Part shown: positions 11,015 through 21,683 of the stretch, piece after piece | Layout: the number at the start of each line of letters is the position of its first letter | Position numbering within the stretch: the stretch's first letter is position 1 | Source of the DNA: DATFRY01 sp035489015 | GTDB taxonomy: Bacteria; Myxococcota_A; Polyangia; Haliangiales; Haliangiaceae | Assembly: GCA_035489015.1 (NCBI GenBank) | Contig: DATHKR010000210.1 | Span: 146,145 to 210,144 of the forward strand | Direction of reading: 5' to 3' | Length of the DNA stretch: 64,000 bases | Notes under the pieces: model-generated | Databases searched by the model: none | Told to the model about the DNA's origin: nothing | Seen by the model: only the letters and a program-made list of their open reading frames with translations | Made by a program: the position numbers and the translations under genes

Positions 11015-11043
11015 TTGCAAAACGCGGGGCAACCAGGTAACTT
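11015..11043 (+). promoter_or_regulatory. Sigma-70 promoter of the tRNA gene
   Basis: TTGCAA at 11015-11020, a 17-bp spacer, and TAACTT at 11038-11043. Transcription would start near 11050, about 17 nt before the mature tRNA 5' end at 11067. The spacing is optimal and no better candidate lies in this 85-bp gap. The same transcript can continue into the zinc-ribbon gene, whose start is only 24 nt after the tRNA. Confidence 0.62.
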
Positions 11044-11066
11044 GCCGCATTCTGTGATTCTGGCAC

Positions 11067-11142
<76 letters not shown>

Positions 11143-11164
11143 GACCGCCGGCCTTGGAGGTACC

Positions 11165-11911
11165 TTGAAAGAACAGCTTCGCTTGCTCAGAGAGCTACAG
11201 GCGATCGATTCGCGTCGGACGGAGATGCGCAAGTCGATCGAAGCGCTGCCCGAGAGGCTGCGCCCGGCGAAGCAGGACCTGGCCAAGCTCGAGGCCATGC
11301 TCCAGCAGGAGCGAACGCAGGTGGCCGATACGGAGAAGTGGCGCGCGGAGCAGGAGGAGCTGGTCAAGCGCGACGAGGAGGCGGTGCGGCAGGCGAAGTC
11401 GAAGTTGCAGCAGAGCCGCAACACGAAGGACTTCGCCGCCGCCAACCGCGAGGTCGAGAACAAGCGCCGCATGATCTCCGAGCGCGAGGAAGAGCTCCTC
11501 AAGATGATCGGCGCGATGGACTCGGCCCGCGCTCAGCTGGCCCAGCGCGAGCAGGACGTCGAGGCGCTGCGCCAGACCGTCGCCGCCGAGGAGGCCACGG
11601 TGGCGGCCCGGACCGCCGAGGTCACCGTGGAGCTCCAGCAGGACGAGAGCGGGCGCGAGGCGCTGGCCAGCCAGGTCCCGCGCGAGCTGCTCCGCCGCTA
11701 CGAGCAGGTCCAGCGCCGGCGCGGCATCGCGCTGGTCCCGGTGGTCGAGGGGATGTGCAGGGGCTGCTTCATGTCGCTGCCGCCCCAGCTCGGCAACATC
11801 ATCGCGCGCGGCACGTCGCTGGAGAGCTGCCCGAGCTGCCAGCGCCTGCTCTACCGCCCCGAGATGCTGGCCGAGCTCGAGGCGTCCGAGAATCAGAGCG
11901 CGCCCACCTAG
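11165..11911 (+). CDS. Coiled-coil protein with C4 zinc ribbon (COG1579/CdsZ-like)
   Basis: 248 residues. Residues 1-180 form one long antiparallel coiled coil (heptads rich in Glu/Arg/Gln/Leu). The C-terminus carries a zinc ribbon with Cys198-x2-Cys201 and Cys222-x2-Cys225. The family is widespread; in chlamydia a member was proposed to act in regulation, elsewhere its role is poorly defined. The start is the TTG at 11165, preceded by a strong GGAGG (11156-11160); the GTG further upstream (11132) would overlap the tRNA. It sits between the tRNA and rnpB, and proximity of this family to rnpB is, as far as I recall, also seen in actinobacteria. A role in RNA metabolism is possible but inferred only from neighbours and the nucleic-acid-binding look of the ribbon. 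Confidence 0.88.
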   Translation: MKEQLRLLRELQAIDSRRTEMRKSIEALPERLRPAKQDLAKLEAMLQQERTQVADTEKWRAEQEELVKRDEEAVRQAKSKLQQSRNTKDFAAANREVENKRRMISEREEELLKMIGAMDSARAQLAQREQDVEALRQTVAAEEATVAARTAEVTVELQQDESGREALASQVPRELLRRYEQVQRRRGIALVPVVEGMCRGCFMSLPPQLGNIIARGTSLESCPSCQRLLYRPEMLAELEASENQSAPT

Positions 11912-11949
11912 CGCTCTTCTCCGCCCGCGTCATGAGTCGCCCGCTCCGC

Positions 11950-11977
11950 TTTACAAGCGGGGCGTTCCGACTATCTT
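11950..11977 (+). promoter_or_regulatory. Candidate promoter of RNase P RNA
   Basis: TTTACA at 11950-11955, a 16-bp spacer, and TATCTT at 11972-11977. Predicted transcription start is near 11984-11985, a few bases before the 5' strand of helix P1. The elements stand out in an otherwise GC-rich gap after the zinc-ribbon gene. Confidence 0.55.
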
Positions 11978-11990
11978 TGCTGCGCTCCCC

Positions 11991-12355
<365 letters not shown>

Positions 12356-12397
12356 GGGGAGCTCTTTGTGGGCGGGCGGCGCGGGCCGCTCGCCGGG

Positions 12398-13186
12398 TCA
12401 GGGCCGCGAGGCGGACGCCAGCGCCCCGTACACGCCGTGGCGGAGGTTGCTGCGGATGATCAGCCACTCGCGCACCACGCGCGCGAAGTCGTGCAGCGGC
12501 CGGACGCGCGAGCGCGGATCGTCCTGCCACGCGATCGCGACCTCGCGGGTGACCAGGCCGAGCCGGTGGGCGATCGCGAGCGCCTCGAGGTCGAACGCCC
12601 AGCCGTCGATGCGGCAGCGGCCGAAGATCGCCTCGGCGGCGTCCGCGGTGAACGCCTTGAAGCCGCACTGCGTGTCCCGCACGCCCGGCACCAGCGAGCG
12701 CTGCACCACGCGGTTGACCAGCCGGCTCCACGCGCGCCGCCAGCCCGGCTGGGCGGTGGCGACCCGCGCGCCGTCCGCGTAGCGCGAGCCGATCGCGACG
12801 ACGGCCTGGCCGGCGAGCAGCGGCTCGACCAGCGCGCCGAGCTCGGTCGGCGAGATCGACCCGTCGGCGTCGATCATCACGCGGATCCGGCCGCGCGCGG
12901 CCAGCATCCCGACCCGCACGGCGTGGCCCTTGCCCCGGTTGGGGCTGGTGGCGAGGACGCGCAGGGTCGGTCGCTCGAGCGCCAGGCGGCGCACGAGCTC
13001 GACGGTGCCGTCGGTGGAGCCGTCGTCGACCACCAGGATCTCGTGGGACGGCGCCGAGGCGGACATGTGGCGCTCGACGGCCAGGAGCGTGGGCGCGATG
13101 CGCTGCTCCTCGTTGAAGGCGGGGATGATGACGCTGACGCCGATCGAGGCGGGGTCGTCGGACACGGAGGGGGCGGACGGACGCAT
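12398..13186 (-). CDS. Family 2 glycosyltransferase (dolichyl-phosphate beta-glucosyltransferase-like)
   Basis: 262 residues with the GT2 fold. The start VSVIIPAFNEEQRIAPTL, the VVDDGSTDGT nucleotide-binding motif and the DADGS metal-binding motif are visible, followed by GSRY and GFKAFTADAAEAIFG, which are typical for polyprenyl-phosphate glucosyl/mannosyl transferases of the Alg5 type. No transmembrane helices are seen at the C-terminus, so the enzyme is probably peripheral at the inner membrane. It transfers a sugar from a nucleotide donor to a lipid carrier. The GtrA-like gene lies 82 bp upstream on the same strand, the classic partner that moves the lipid-linked sugar across the membrane. 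Confidence 0.9.
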   Translation of the reverse strand: MRPSAPSVSDDPASIGVSVIIPAFNEEQRIAPTLLAVERHMSASAPSHEILVVDDGSTDGTVELVRRLALERPTLRVLATSPNRGKGHAVRVGMLAARGRIRVMIDADGSISPTELGALVEPLLAGQAVVAIGSRYADGARVATAQPGWRRAWSRLVNRVVQRSLVPGVRDTQCGFKAFTADAAEAIFGRCRIDGWAFDLEALAIAHRLGLVTREVAIAWQDDPRSRVRPLHDFARVVREWLIIRSNLRHGVYGALASASRP

Positions 13187-13268
13187 GGCGGCTCCCTGGC
13201 CAGGAGTGGGCGCACGGGCGGGGTGGCGCCGCGTCGGCGCTGCCCTGGCCTGCCCGTCGCGCGGCGCG

Positions 13269-13748
13269 CTACTCGAGCGCGAGCGAATCGTCGAGAGAGA
13301 GCGAGTCGGCTGGATCGGCGCCAGGCTCGCGGGCGCCGGCCGACGGAAAGACCAGCTTCGACTGGGCCGGATAGGTCCACACCACGAACACGAGCCCCGC
13401 GGCGATCGCCTTGGCCCACAGGTACGGCACGAGCATCACGACCGCGAGCAGGTGGATGGTGGCGGCGACGAACGCGGCGGTGATCAGCGAGACGAACGCG
13501 TAGAGCGACACCTGGCGCAGCTCGAACGGCGACCGGTCGCGGAATGCCCAGTACTTGTTGACTAGGAAGTTGGTGACGCCGCCCAGCGTGGAGGCGAGGA
13601 ACGCAGCGAGCGTGACGTGACTTCCGAGCACCTCGACCAGGACGACGAGGGCGCCGACGTCGATGCTGGTGGCGATGAGTCCGCTCACCCCCACACGGAC
13701 CATTCGCTTGCTGACAGCGGGCACGGCTTCAGCTGGAGCAGACCCCAT
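13269..13748 (-). CDS. GtrA-family membrane protein
   Basis: 159 residues with four hydrophobic helices characteristic of the GtrA family. The first opens with RVGVSGLIATSIDVGALVVL, and the conserved loop FLVNKYWAFRDRSPFELRQ (Asn-Lys-Trp-Phe pattern) lies between helices 2 and 3. GtrA proteins are thought to translocate polyprenyl-phosphate-linked sugars across the inner membrane. The last 30 residues are an acidic cytoplasmic tail. The ATG at 13748 is used; an internal ATG near 13702 (MVRVGVSG) would remove only the polar N-terminus. It precedes the GT2 gene on the same strand, so the pair probably modifies a surface glycan or lipid. Confidence 0.85.
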   Translation of the reverse strand: MGSAPAEAVPAVSKRMVRVGVSGLIATSIDVGALVVLVEVLGSHVTLAAFLASTLGGVTNFLVNKYWAFRDRSPFELRQVSLYAFVSLITAAFVAATIHLLAVVMLVPYLWAKAIAAGLVFVVWTYPAQSKLVFPSAGAREPGADPADSLSLDDSLALE

Positions 13749-13998
13749 GCCAAACGGAAAATCAATTGGTTGGGGGATCGCCAGGTGTTCAAGAATGAAC
13801 GGCGTAGTCAACCCGGCGATCTGCAAGCCGGCCCACGGACGGCGAGCTGACACCCGCGGGGCGCGCCTCACCCGTCTGTGCGGACGCACACCGACCGGGG
13901 GGCCTGAATGTGGCGCGGTCGGCAAGATTTTCGGGCGCTTCCACGCGGCCGGTCTCACATCGCAGGAAGTCCGACGGCATGGTATAGAGCCGGCCCTC

Positions 13999-15014
13999 AT
14001 GCTCAGTACGGAGAGTCGTCGCGGCCGACGCATCCTGGCCCGGATCGACCGTGGAACGGATCTGTTCGATGGCCTGCGCGACCTGTGCCGGAAGCACCAC
14101 ATTCGCTGCGGCGAGGTACGGGGCATCGGCACACTGGAGCTCGCCGAGCTGGCCGCGTTCGACCAGGCCGCGCGGCGGTGGAAGCCGGCCCGCCTCCTGT
14201 CCGGCGGCGGCCTCGAGCTCCTCCAGCTCCACGGCAACATCTCCGAGGAGAGCGGCGCGGTCTCGATACAGGCCCAGGCCACGCTGATGCGCGACCGCGA
14301 CGCCGGGATGGAGGTGGTCGGCGGCCACCTCCAGCGCGCGGTGGTCTACTCGGTCGAGCTCGTGGTCGAGACGTTCGACGACGTGCTGCTGCGGCGCGCG
14401 GTGGATCCGTCGGTGGGGCTCTCGCGCTGGAGCGAGGCGCTGGTCGAGGACGCGCCGGCGACGAGCGCCCCCGCGACGGCGACGAGCGCCCCGGCGACGG
14501 CGATCCCGGCGGCGAGCCGCCCGACCGCGGCGCCGATCGCACCGAGCCGCCCCGCGACCGGCTCAGCCCCGGTCGCCCACGCCGGGGCGAGGCCCGCGGC
14601 GTCGAGCCCCGCCGGGGCATCGAGCCCCGCCGGGGCATCGAGCCCGGGTGCCCCGCCCCCGTCGGCCACGCGCTCGACCCCGCCGACGCTGCCTCCGCCC
14701 AATCCGAACCCGATCCAGACCACGACCGCGCGCCCGATCGGATCGGCGCCGTCCTGGGCCGAGGTCGCCGCCTCCTCCGGGTTCTCCGAGCCGCGCGAGC
14801 CCGAGCCGCTCGAGGAGGATGTCTTCCTCAACGCCGGCGACGTGATCATGCATCCGCGCTTCCAGCGCTGCGTGGTCCACCGTGTCGAGGGCAACGGCGA
14901 GTTCGTACAGGTCATGCTCCGAAACGGCCGCGTGGTGCGGCTCAGCCTCGAAGTGCTCCGCCTCACCCCACAGGGGATCGAGAACGGGCAGCGCGTCTTC
15001 ACTGCCACTGTCCT

Positions 15015-15018
<4 letters not shown>
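13999..15018 (+). CDS. PPC/DUF296-domain protein with C-terminal Tudor-like module
   Basis: 339 residues in three parts. Residues 1-135 are a PPC (DUF296) domain: RILARIDRGTDLFDGLRDLC, the IRCGEVRGIGTLE turn, and LLQLHGNISEESGAVSIQAQ with a His-containing strand; in other bacteria such domains form trimers and may bind small ligands or DNA-associated proteins. Residues about 150-265 are a disordered Ala/Pro/Ser linker. The last 65 residues carry a GDVIMHPRFQRCVVHRVEGN pattern that resembles the small Tudor-like module found at the C-terminus of UvrD-type helicases and in stand-alone myxobacterial proteins. The stop overlaps the typA start (ATGA), so the two are translationally coupled. Function unknown; a link to translation or stress is only contextual. 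Confidence 0.8.
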
Positions 15019-16970
<1,952 letters not shown>

Positions 16971-17015
16971 GCCGGGTGGGCCTCTGAAGCGGGGCCCAGG
17001 GCGGCGGAGGCGGCC

Positions 17016-17330
17016 TCAGGCGGAGGCGGGCAGCTGACTCTCGACGGGGAGCGGCTCTCCGCTGCATGCGGCGCAGAGCCGCACCCAGGGCACCTGCTCG
17101 ACCCGCGCCTCCTCGATCGCCCCCTGGCAGTCCTCGCACCGGCCGTAGATGCCTCGCTCGATGCGCTCGAGGGCGGCGTGAATGGCCTGCAGCTCGACGA
17201 GCTCGGCCTCGCCGATCGCACCAATGGCCGGGCGCGCACCCGGCCCGGCGCTGGCCTGCGCTGCGCGGAGCAGCGCCCGTCCCCGTCGGAGGAGCTGCTT
17301 GCGGGCGGCGGCCACTGAATTGCGGTTCAT
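17016..17330 (-). CDS. DksA/TraR-type C4 zinc-finger protein
   Basis: 104 residues. An N-terminal helix pair (residues 5-60, Ala/Leu/Arg-rich) is followed by a DksA/TraR zinc finger with Cys65-x2-Cys68 and Cys86-x2-Cys89 (GRCEDCQGAIEEARVE ... RLCAAC). Such proteins enter the RNA polymerase secondary channel and change promoter response, often with ppGpp. The acidic Asp-x-x-Asp tip seen in E. coli DksA is not obvious here, so activity may differ. The ATG at 17330 is preceded by an AGGAGAG ribosome binding site. The gene is divergent from a sigma-70-family factor across a 396-bp hairpin-rich gap and convergent with typA. Two RNA-polymerase regulators side by side suggests a shared control point. 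Confidence 0.85.
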   Translation of the reverse strand: MNRNSVAAARKQLLRRGRALLRAAQASAGPGARPAIGAIGEAELVELQAIHAALERIERGIYGRCEDCQGAIEEARVEQVPWVRLCAACSGEPLPVESQLPASA

Positions 17331-17726
17331 TCTTGCTCTCCTGGCTGGTTCGGAGCGCATCCACCCGCGGTGGAGGTCTCGGGCCATAAAAGGCAGAACC
17401 GGCCAATCCGGGCAAGAAAACGGACGTTTCGGCGGGGAAGGACGGGACCCGAGCCGACATGTGGCCTCGCCCGCACGGGGCGAGGCACGCCAGGTCACTG
17501 AAAACAATGCTTGCGATACGCAAGCTTCGTGCCCATCCTGGGTCGGTCTCTGTGTGAACGCCTCGTCGATTTCGAGGCGTATTTGGGGGAGCAAAAGCGC
17601 GCTTTGCGGTGTTCGGCCTCTGGGAGGAGGGCCGATGCCGCTGGCGGCCGCTTCCATTCCGCCTTTGGAGCTTCCCCGTCCTTAGTCGCTTTGCGACCGA
17701 CGTCCAGCGCTTTACATGAAAGAGAG
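17331..17726. promoter_or_regulatory. 396-bp divergent regulatory region with three perfect inverted repeats
   Basis: No convincing gene lies between the DksA-like gene and the sigma factor gene. The region is less GC-rich than its surroundings and holds three perfect inverted repeats: 17464-17486 (9-bp arms GCCTCGCCC/GGGCGAGGC, 5-nt loop), 17509-17525 (7-bp arms GCTTGCG/CGCAAGC, 3-nt loop) and 17558-17580 (8-bp arms ACGCCTCG/CGAGGCGT, 7-nt loop). They would form successive stem-loops in a long leader of the sigma mRNA. No clear -10/-35 pair was found. The sigma frame is open upstream to 17511 but has no better start and would include two of the repeats. Confidence 0.5.
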
Positions 17727-18998
17727 ATGATGACCAAGCCCGCATACGAAGTGGCCGGAAAGAGCGGAGGCATCCGCCCACCGAGCCGAAGGCGCGAGGC
17801 TCCCGAATCCACGCTCATGTCCTATTTCCGCGATATGACCGGGACGGCGCTGCTCACCCCGGAGCGGGAAACCGAGCTCGCCAAGGAGATCGAGGGTCGC
17901 GAAATCGAGATCTGGACCGCCCTGCTCAGCTATCCGGCGGCGGTCGAACACGTGCTGAAGCGGATCGAGTCGCTGCTCGACAACTCGATGGCCGAGTTCC
18001 GCGCGCTCCGTCGAGCTTCGACCCGCGCCCGCAAGGTGCGGACCCGCGCCGCGCAGGTGGCGCTCGAGGGCGTGGCCCGCCGCATCGGGACCAAGCTGCT
18101 CGCATTTGACGTCGACCGCCGCGTGATCGACTCGGTGCTGACCGACCTTTACCGGCTCAGCCGGCAGCCGCCCAGCCGCTCGGCCGAGGCCAGGCGCAAG
18201 GTGCAGGGGCTGCCGGTCCAGAGCCGCGCGTTCGACTCGTGGACCGAGCGCATCCACCAGCGCGAGCAGGAGGCGATCGAGTCGCGCAACAAGTTCGTGC
18301 AGGCCAACCTGGGCCTGGTCGTCAGCGTCGCGCGGCGCTACCAGCACGGCGGGTTGCCGCTGACCGACCTCATCCAGGAGGGCAACCTCGGCCTCATCAA
18401 GGCGGTCGGCCGGTTCGATCACCGGCGCGGCTTCCGGTTCTCCACCTACGCCACCTGGTGGATCCGGCACGCGATCGGGCGCGCGCTGGCCGACAAGGGG
18501 CGCACCGTTCGAGTCCCGGTGCACATCCTCGAGGCCAACCAGCGCATCCGCAAGGCGACCCGCTCGCTCTCGGCCACGCTTGGCCGCGCGCCGACCAACG
18601 ACGAGCTGGCCGCGGCGATCGAGATGACCGCCGACAAGCTGGAGCGCACGCTCACTCACTCGGGCGGCCAGGCGATCTCTCTCGACCAGCAGCTCGGCGA
18701 CGAGGGAGACCGCGAGCGGATGGAGGTGTTCCAGTCGCCGGAGGTGGAGGAGACCACCCCGTTCGACGACATCGCCAACCGGGCGCTCGCCGACCAGGTG
18801 CGCGACGTGCTGCACACCCTGAAGCCGATCGAGGCCGAGGTGCTGCGCCGCCGGTTCGGCTTGAATGGCGAGCGCGAGGTGACGCTGCAGGAGATCGCGT
18901 CGGAGCACGGCCTCTCGCGCGAGCGCATCCGGCAGATCCAGGAGAAGGCGCTCAGCAAGGTGCGGCGCGGCCTCAAGGTCGAGCCGGAAGAAGACTAG
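17727..18998 (+). CDS. RpoD-like secondary sigma-70 factor (group 2 or 3)
   Basis: 423 residues. Region 1.1 is absent; region 1.2 opens with LMSYFRDMTGTALLTPERE. Region 2 is intact (NLGLVVSVARRYQHGGLPLT, then FSTYATWWIRHAIGRALADK), with the residues that melt and read the -10 element conserved relative to RpoD. Regions 3 and 4 follow, ending in ASEHGLSRERIRQIQEKAL. Between regions 1.2 and 2 lies a spacer of about 140 residues with no similarity to that of RpoD. The start is ATGATG at 17727/17730 with AAAGAGAG upstream. This is a second RpoD-family sigma beside the primary one encoded 7.5 kb away, likely for stress or developmental promoters. It is divergent from a DksA-like protein gene. Confidence 0.93.
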   Translation: MMTKPAYEVAGKSGGIRPPSRRREAPESTLMSYFRDMTGTALLTPERETELAKEIEGREIEIWTALLSYPAAVEHVLKRIESLLDNSMAEFRALRRASTRARKVRTRAAQVALEGVARRIGTKLLAFDVDRRVIDSVLTDLYRLSRQPPSRSAEARRKVQGLPVQSRAFDSWTERIHQREQEAIESRNKFVQANLGLVVSVARRYQHGGLPLTDLIQEGNLGLIKAVGRFDHRRGFRFSTYATWWIRHAIGRALADKGRTVRVPVHILEANQRIRKATRSLSATLGRAPTNDELAAAIEMTADKLERTLTHSGGQAISLDQQLGDEGDRERMEVFQSPEVEETTPFDDIANRALADQVRDVLHTLKPIEAEVLRRRFGLNGEREVTLQEIASEHGLSRERIRQIQEKALSKVRRGLKVEPEED

Positions 18999-19050
18999 CC
19001 GACCGAGCCCGAAGGGCGACGGAGGCTACTTCCTGAGCCGACGACGATCT

Positions 19051-19132
19051 CGCCAGGGTCCACGCGCTTCGGGCCCTGGCGACGGAGCCCGATCTCGCAG
19101 ACGAGACGACCGGGCCGCCCTCTGGCGGCTCG
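19051..19132. terminator. Two terminator-like hairpins between convergent genes
   Basis: First hairpin: CGCCAGGG (19051-19058) with CCCTGGCG (19074-19081). Second hairpin: 19111-19119 with 19124-19132, a 9-bp stem with one G-T pair and a CTCT tetraloop. They lie in the 194-bp gap between the sigma factor (plus) and ferredoxin (minus) genes and could stop transcription from both sides. An 11-bp direct repeat CTGGCTCAGCT occurs at 19139-19149 and 19158-19168. Confidence 0.45.
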
Positions 19133-19192
19133 GCGTCTCTGGCTCAGCTCACCGTCGCTGGCTCAGCTGGGCCGCCGCGGCGCTCCGCCAGA

Positions 19193-19606
19193 TCAGGTCG
19201 GGCCGCGCGGGTTGAAGTCCTGGATCTTCTGCTCCACCTTCGCCTGCTCGTCGGCGTCGGGCAGAGCTTCCTTGGTCTGGGTGATGCCCGGCCAGGTCTT
19301 GAACTCGCCGCTCTGGATGAAGTCGACCAGCTGTGCCGGCCAGCCCTCGGTGTCGGCGTCGGCCGGCGCCTTGGCTCCGGCGAAGACGGAGTTGATGTCG
19401 ACGAACGCCTTCCACTTCTCGGGCAGGGCGCTCTCCTCGAAGATCGCCGTGGTGGGGCACTCCGGCTCACACGCGCCGCAGTCGATGCACTCGTCGGGAT
19501 GGATGACGAGCGAGTTCTCGCCCTCGTAGAAGCACTCGACCGGGCACACGGCGACGCAGTCCGTGTACTTGCACTTGATGCAGGGTTCCGCAACGATGTA
19601 CGCCAT
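19193..19606 (-). CDS. 7Fe ([3Fe-4S][4Fe-4S]) ferredoxin
   Basis: 137 residues. The N-terminal 60 match the Azotobacter FdI type: MAYIVAEPCIKCKYTDCVAV then CPVECFYEG, and DECIDCGACEPECP. By analogy Cys9, Cys17 and Cys50 hold the 3Fe cluster and Cys21, Cys40, Cys43 and Cys46 the 4Fe cluster. The C-terminal 75 residues form the helical extension common to this subfamily. It is a soluble one-electron carrier. It lies 86 bp downstream of malQ at the end of the complex I operon and on the same strand, so it may be co-transcribed and could link complex I chemistry to other reductases; the link is inferred from position only. Confidence 0.93.
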   Translation of the reverse strand: MAYIVAEPCIKCKYTDCVAVCPVECFYEGENSLVIHPDECIDCGACEPECPTTAIFEESALPEKWKAFVDINSVFAGAKAPADADTEGWPAQLVDFIQSGEFKTWPGITQTKEALPDADEQAKVEQKIQDFNPRGPT

Positions 19607-19692
19607 AGGTGCTTGTCTCCTCGACTGCCGGAGTTGGAGCGCCCCTGAGTAACGCAGTCGGAGGGGGGCTGTCCAGTCCGGCCGACTTTACC

Positions 19693-21681
19693 TCAGGGGG
19701 GGCCCTTCCGTCGGTCAGCCACGATCCGAAGCATGTCCAGCACGCGCGGATCAGACCGGATCTGGTCCATGTCCAGGCGCATCCGGCGGCGCCAGTTGGG
19801 CAGCTCGTCGCCGGTGCCCGGAACGTTCTGCGGCTCCCGTTCCAGCCAGAGATCCTCGAGGGTGACGAAGAGGACGTCGGCAGGCCCGGCCGCCAGCTCC
19901 TCGGTCCAGCGCTGGAGCAGCGCCTCGGTCTCGTCGCCCAGGCCGTGCGACTCGCCGAAGGCGGCAAACGTCGGCGTGTCGTGAGTGTCGAGGCTGGCCA
20001 CCTGGCCCGACGCCGGCCAGTGCAGCGCCGGACGCCCCTCCTCCCAGCTCCAGGCGAACTGGCCGACGAACAGGCCGTGCAGGCCGCGCTCGGCCATCAT
20101 CGGGCGGACGCCGTCCGGGACGGTGCCGAGGTCCTCGCCGGCGACCGCGCAGCGCTGGCGATGTGACTCGATGAGCAGGACCGCGTACAGCTCGTCGGCC
20201 GGGTAGCGCACGTACACCCCGTCGGCGGCGGTCCCGCCCGGCGGGATCCAGAACAGCCGGTGCAGCCCCATCACGTGGTCGACCCGGAGCATGTCGGCCG
20301 GCTCCATGTGGGCCCGCACGCAGTCGATGAAGTAGCGGTAGCCGCTCTCGCGCTGGGCGACCGGGTGGAGCGGCGGCAGCGCCCAGTTCTGTCCGCCCCA
20401 GAACAGCGGGTCGGGCGGCGCGCCGACCGAGATCTCCGACGCGAACGCGCCGCGCTCGCGCCACAGGTCGTAGCCGGCGCCGTCCACGCCGACCGGCAGG
20501 TCGAGGTAGAGGCCGGCCGTGCCCGGCTCCTGCTTGAAGACGGCGAGCTGCTCGCGCATGAGCCACTGGGCGAACAGGTGGTAGCGACGCGCGCCGTCGT
20601 CGAAGTCGCCGTCGCCGATCGCGCCGTCGCGCTGCGCGATCGGCCAGTCGCCCCACGCCCGCCCCATCGCCTCGGTGGTGGCGCGGAAGCGGGCGTAGTC
20701 GTCGGTGCGCGGGCGCTCGGCGGCGAACTCCGCCAGCCGGGCGCGGGCGGCCGGATCGGCCCACGCGGCGGAGCTCACCCGCTCGAGCACGCGGCGCTTC
20801 AGGGCAGCGGCGCGCCGGTAGTCGACCAGCGGCTCGCCGGCCAGCGCGGTGGCCTCGGCGGCCTCGGCCGGGTCCACCGCGGCGCGCGTGGCCTCGGGCA
20901 GGCCGAGCCGCTGCAGCGCGGCCGGGCGCAGGTCGGCGTAGAGCTCGTTCCAGAACAGCCGGCTGACCGGCGAGTACGGGCTGGCCTGGTAGGGCGTGCC
21001 GTAGAAGCAGGCCAGGAGCGGCAGCGTGCCCATGAACGCGCCGCGCCCGGCGGCGACCGAGCGGGCCAGCTCGCGCAGATCGCCCAGGTCGCCGATGCCG
21101 AGCTGGTCGGGGCTGCGCAGCGCGTAGACCGGCGCGAACAGGCCCCACTCGCGCAGCGCGCCGGCCGGGGCGTGGGCGCTGCGCGGGGCGGCGAGCAGGC
21201 GGCAGCGCGCGACGACGCCGGCCACCTCGATCTCCACGTCGTGGTAGCCGGGCGGCAGGCCGCCGGGTAGCTCGAGGCGGCGCTCGACCCACGACTCGCC
21301 GTCGAGCTCGACGCCGCGCGCGACCGGCAGCTCGTGGAGATCGACCGAGCGCTCGATCTCCTCGCCGGACTCGAGGTGGATGGTCACGTGGACCGGACCG
21401 CTCGCGCTGTCCTGGGTGCGCAGGCCGAGGTGGGCCGGCTCGCCGCCGAAGCAGGCCACGCACGGATCGACCGGGCGGCGCCAGGTCACGCCCAGGTGGG
21501 CGCGCAGCGCGTCGCGTGCCTGCTCCGGGTGGTCGAGCGGCAGGCCGAGCGCGCGCAGGATCGCGACCAGCGCCTCGGACGGCGCGGTGCAGTAGGTGCC
21601 CTTGACGTCCCAGTAGCCGGTGTCGACCGAGGCGAGGTGGGCGAGCTCCTCGAGCGCTTGCCGCCAGTCGGCGGTGCTCAC
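19693..21681 (-). CDS. malQ: 4-alpha-glucanotransferase (amylomaltase)
   Basis: 662 residues of family GH77, which transfers segments of alpha-1,4-glucan and disproportionates malto-oligosaccharides in glycogen/maltose metabolism. Residues 1-150 form an extra N-terminal beta domain of the long E. coli-type MalQ. The catalytic barrel contains SPYSPVSRLFWNELY, the nucleophile region ADMLRVDHVMGLHRLFW, the general-acid region VAGEDLGTVPDGVR and the stabiliser SLDTHDTPT. The GTG start at 21681 is only 2 nt from the nuoN stop, so it is read from the complex I transcript. A glycan enzyme at the tail of nuo genes is unusual. Confidence 0.92.
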   Translation of the reverse strand: MSTADWRQALEELAHLASVDTGYWDVKGTYCTAPSEALVAILRALGLPLDHPEQARDALRAHLGVTWRRPVDPCVACFGGEPAHLGLRTQDSASGPVHVTIHLESGEEIERSVDLHELPVARGVELDGESWVERRLELPGGLPPGYHDVEIEVAGVVARCRLLAAPRSAHAPAGALREWGLFAPVYALRSPDQLGIGDLGDLRELARSVAAGRGAFMGTLPLLACFYGTPYQASPYSPVSRLFWNELYADLRPAALQRLGLPEATRAAVDPAEAAEATALAGEPLVDYRRAAALKRRVLERVSSAAWADPAARARLAEFAAERPRTDDYARFRATTEAMGRAWGDWPIAQRDGAIGDGDFDDGARRYHLFAQWLMREQLAVFKQEPGTAGLYLDLPVGVDGAGYDLWRERGAFASEISVGAPPDPLFWGGQNWALPPLHPVAQRESGYRYFIDCVRAHMEPADMLRVDHVMGLHRLFWIPPGGTAADGVYVRYPADELYAVLLIESHRQRCAVAGEDLGTVPDGVRPMMAERGLHGLFVGQFAWSWEEGRPALHWPASGQVASLDTHDTPTFAAFGESHGLGDETEALLQRWTEELAAGPADVLFVTLEDLWLEREPQNVPGTGDELPNWRRRMRLDMDQIRSDPRVLDMLRIVADRRKGPP

Positions 21682-21683
21682 GA

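Noticed and set aside
17511..17726. Upstream extension of the sigma-factor frame to 17511.
   Set aside because: It adds 72 residues with no similarity to sigma region 1, includes two of the perfect inverted repeats, and has no ribosome binding site; ATGATG at 17727 with AAAGAGAG is better.
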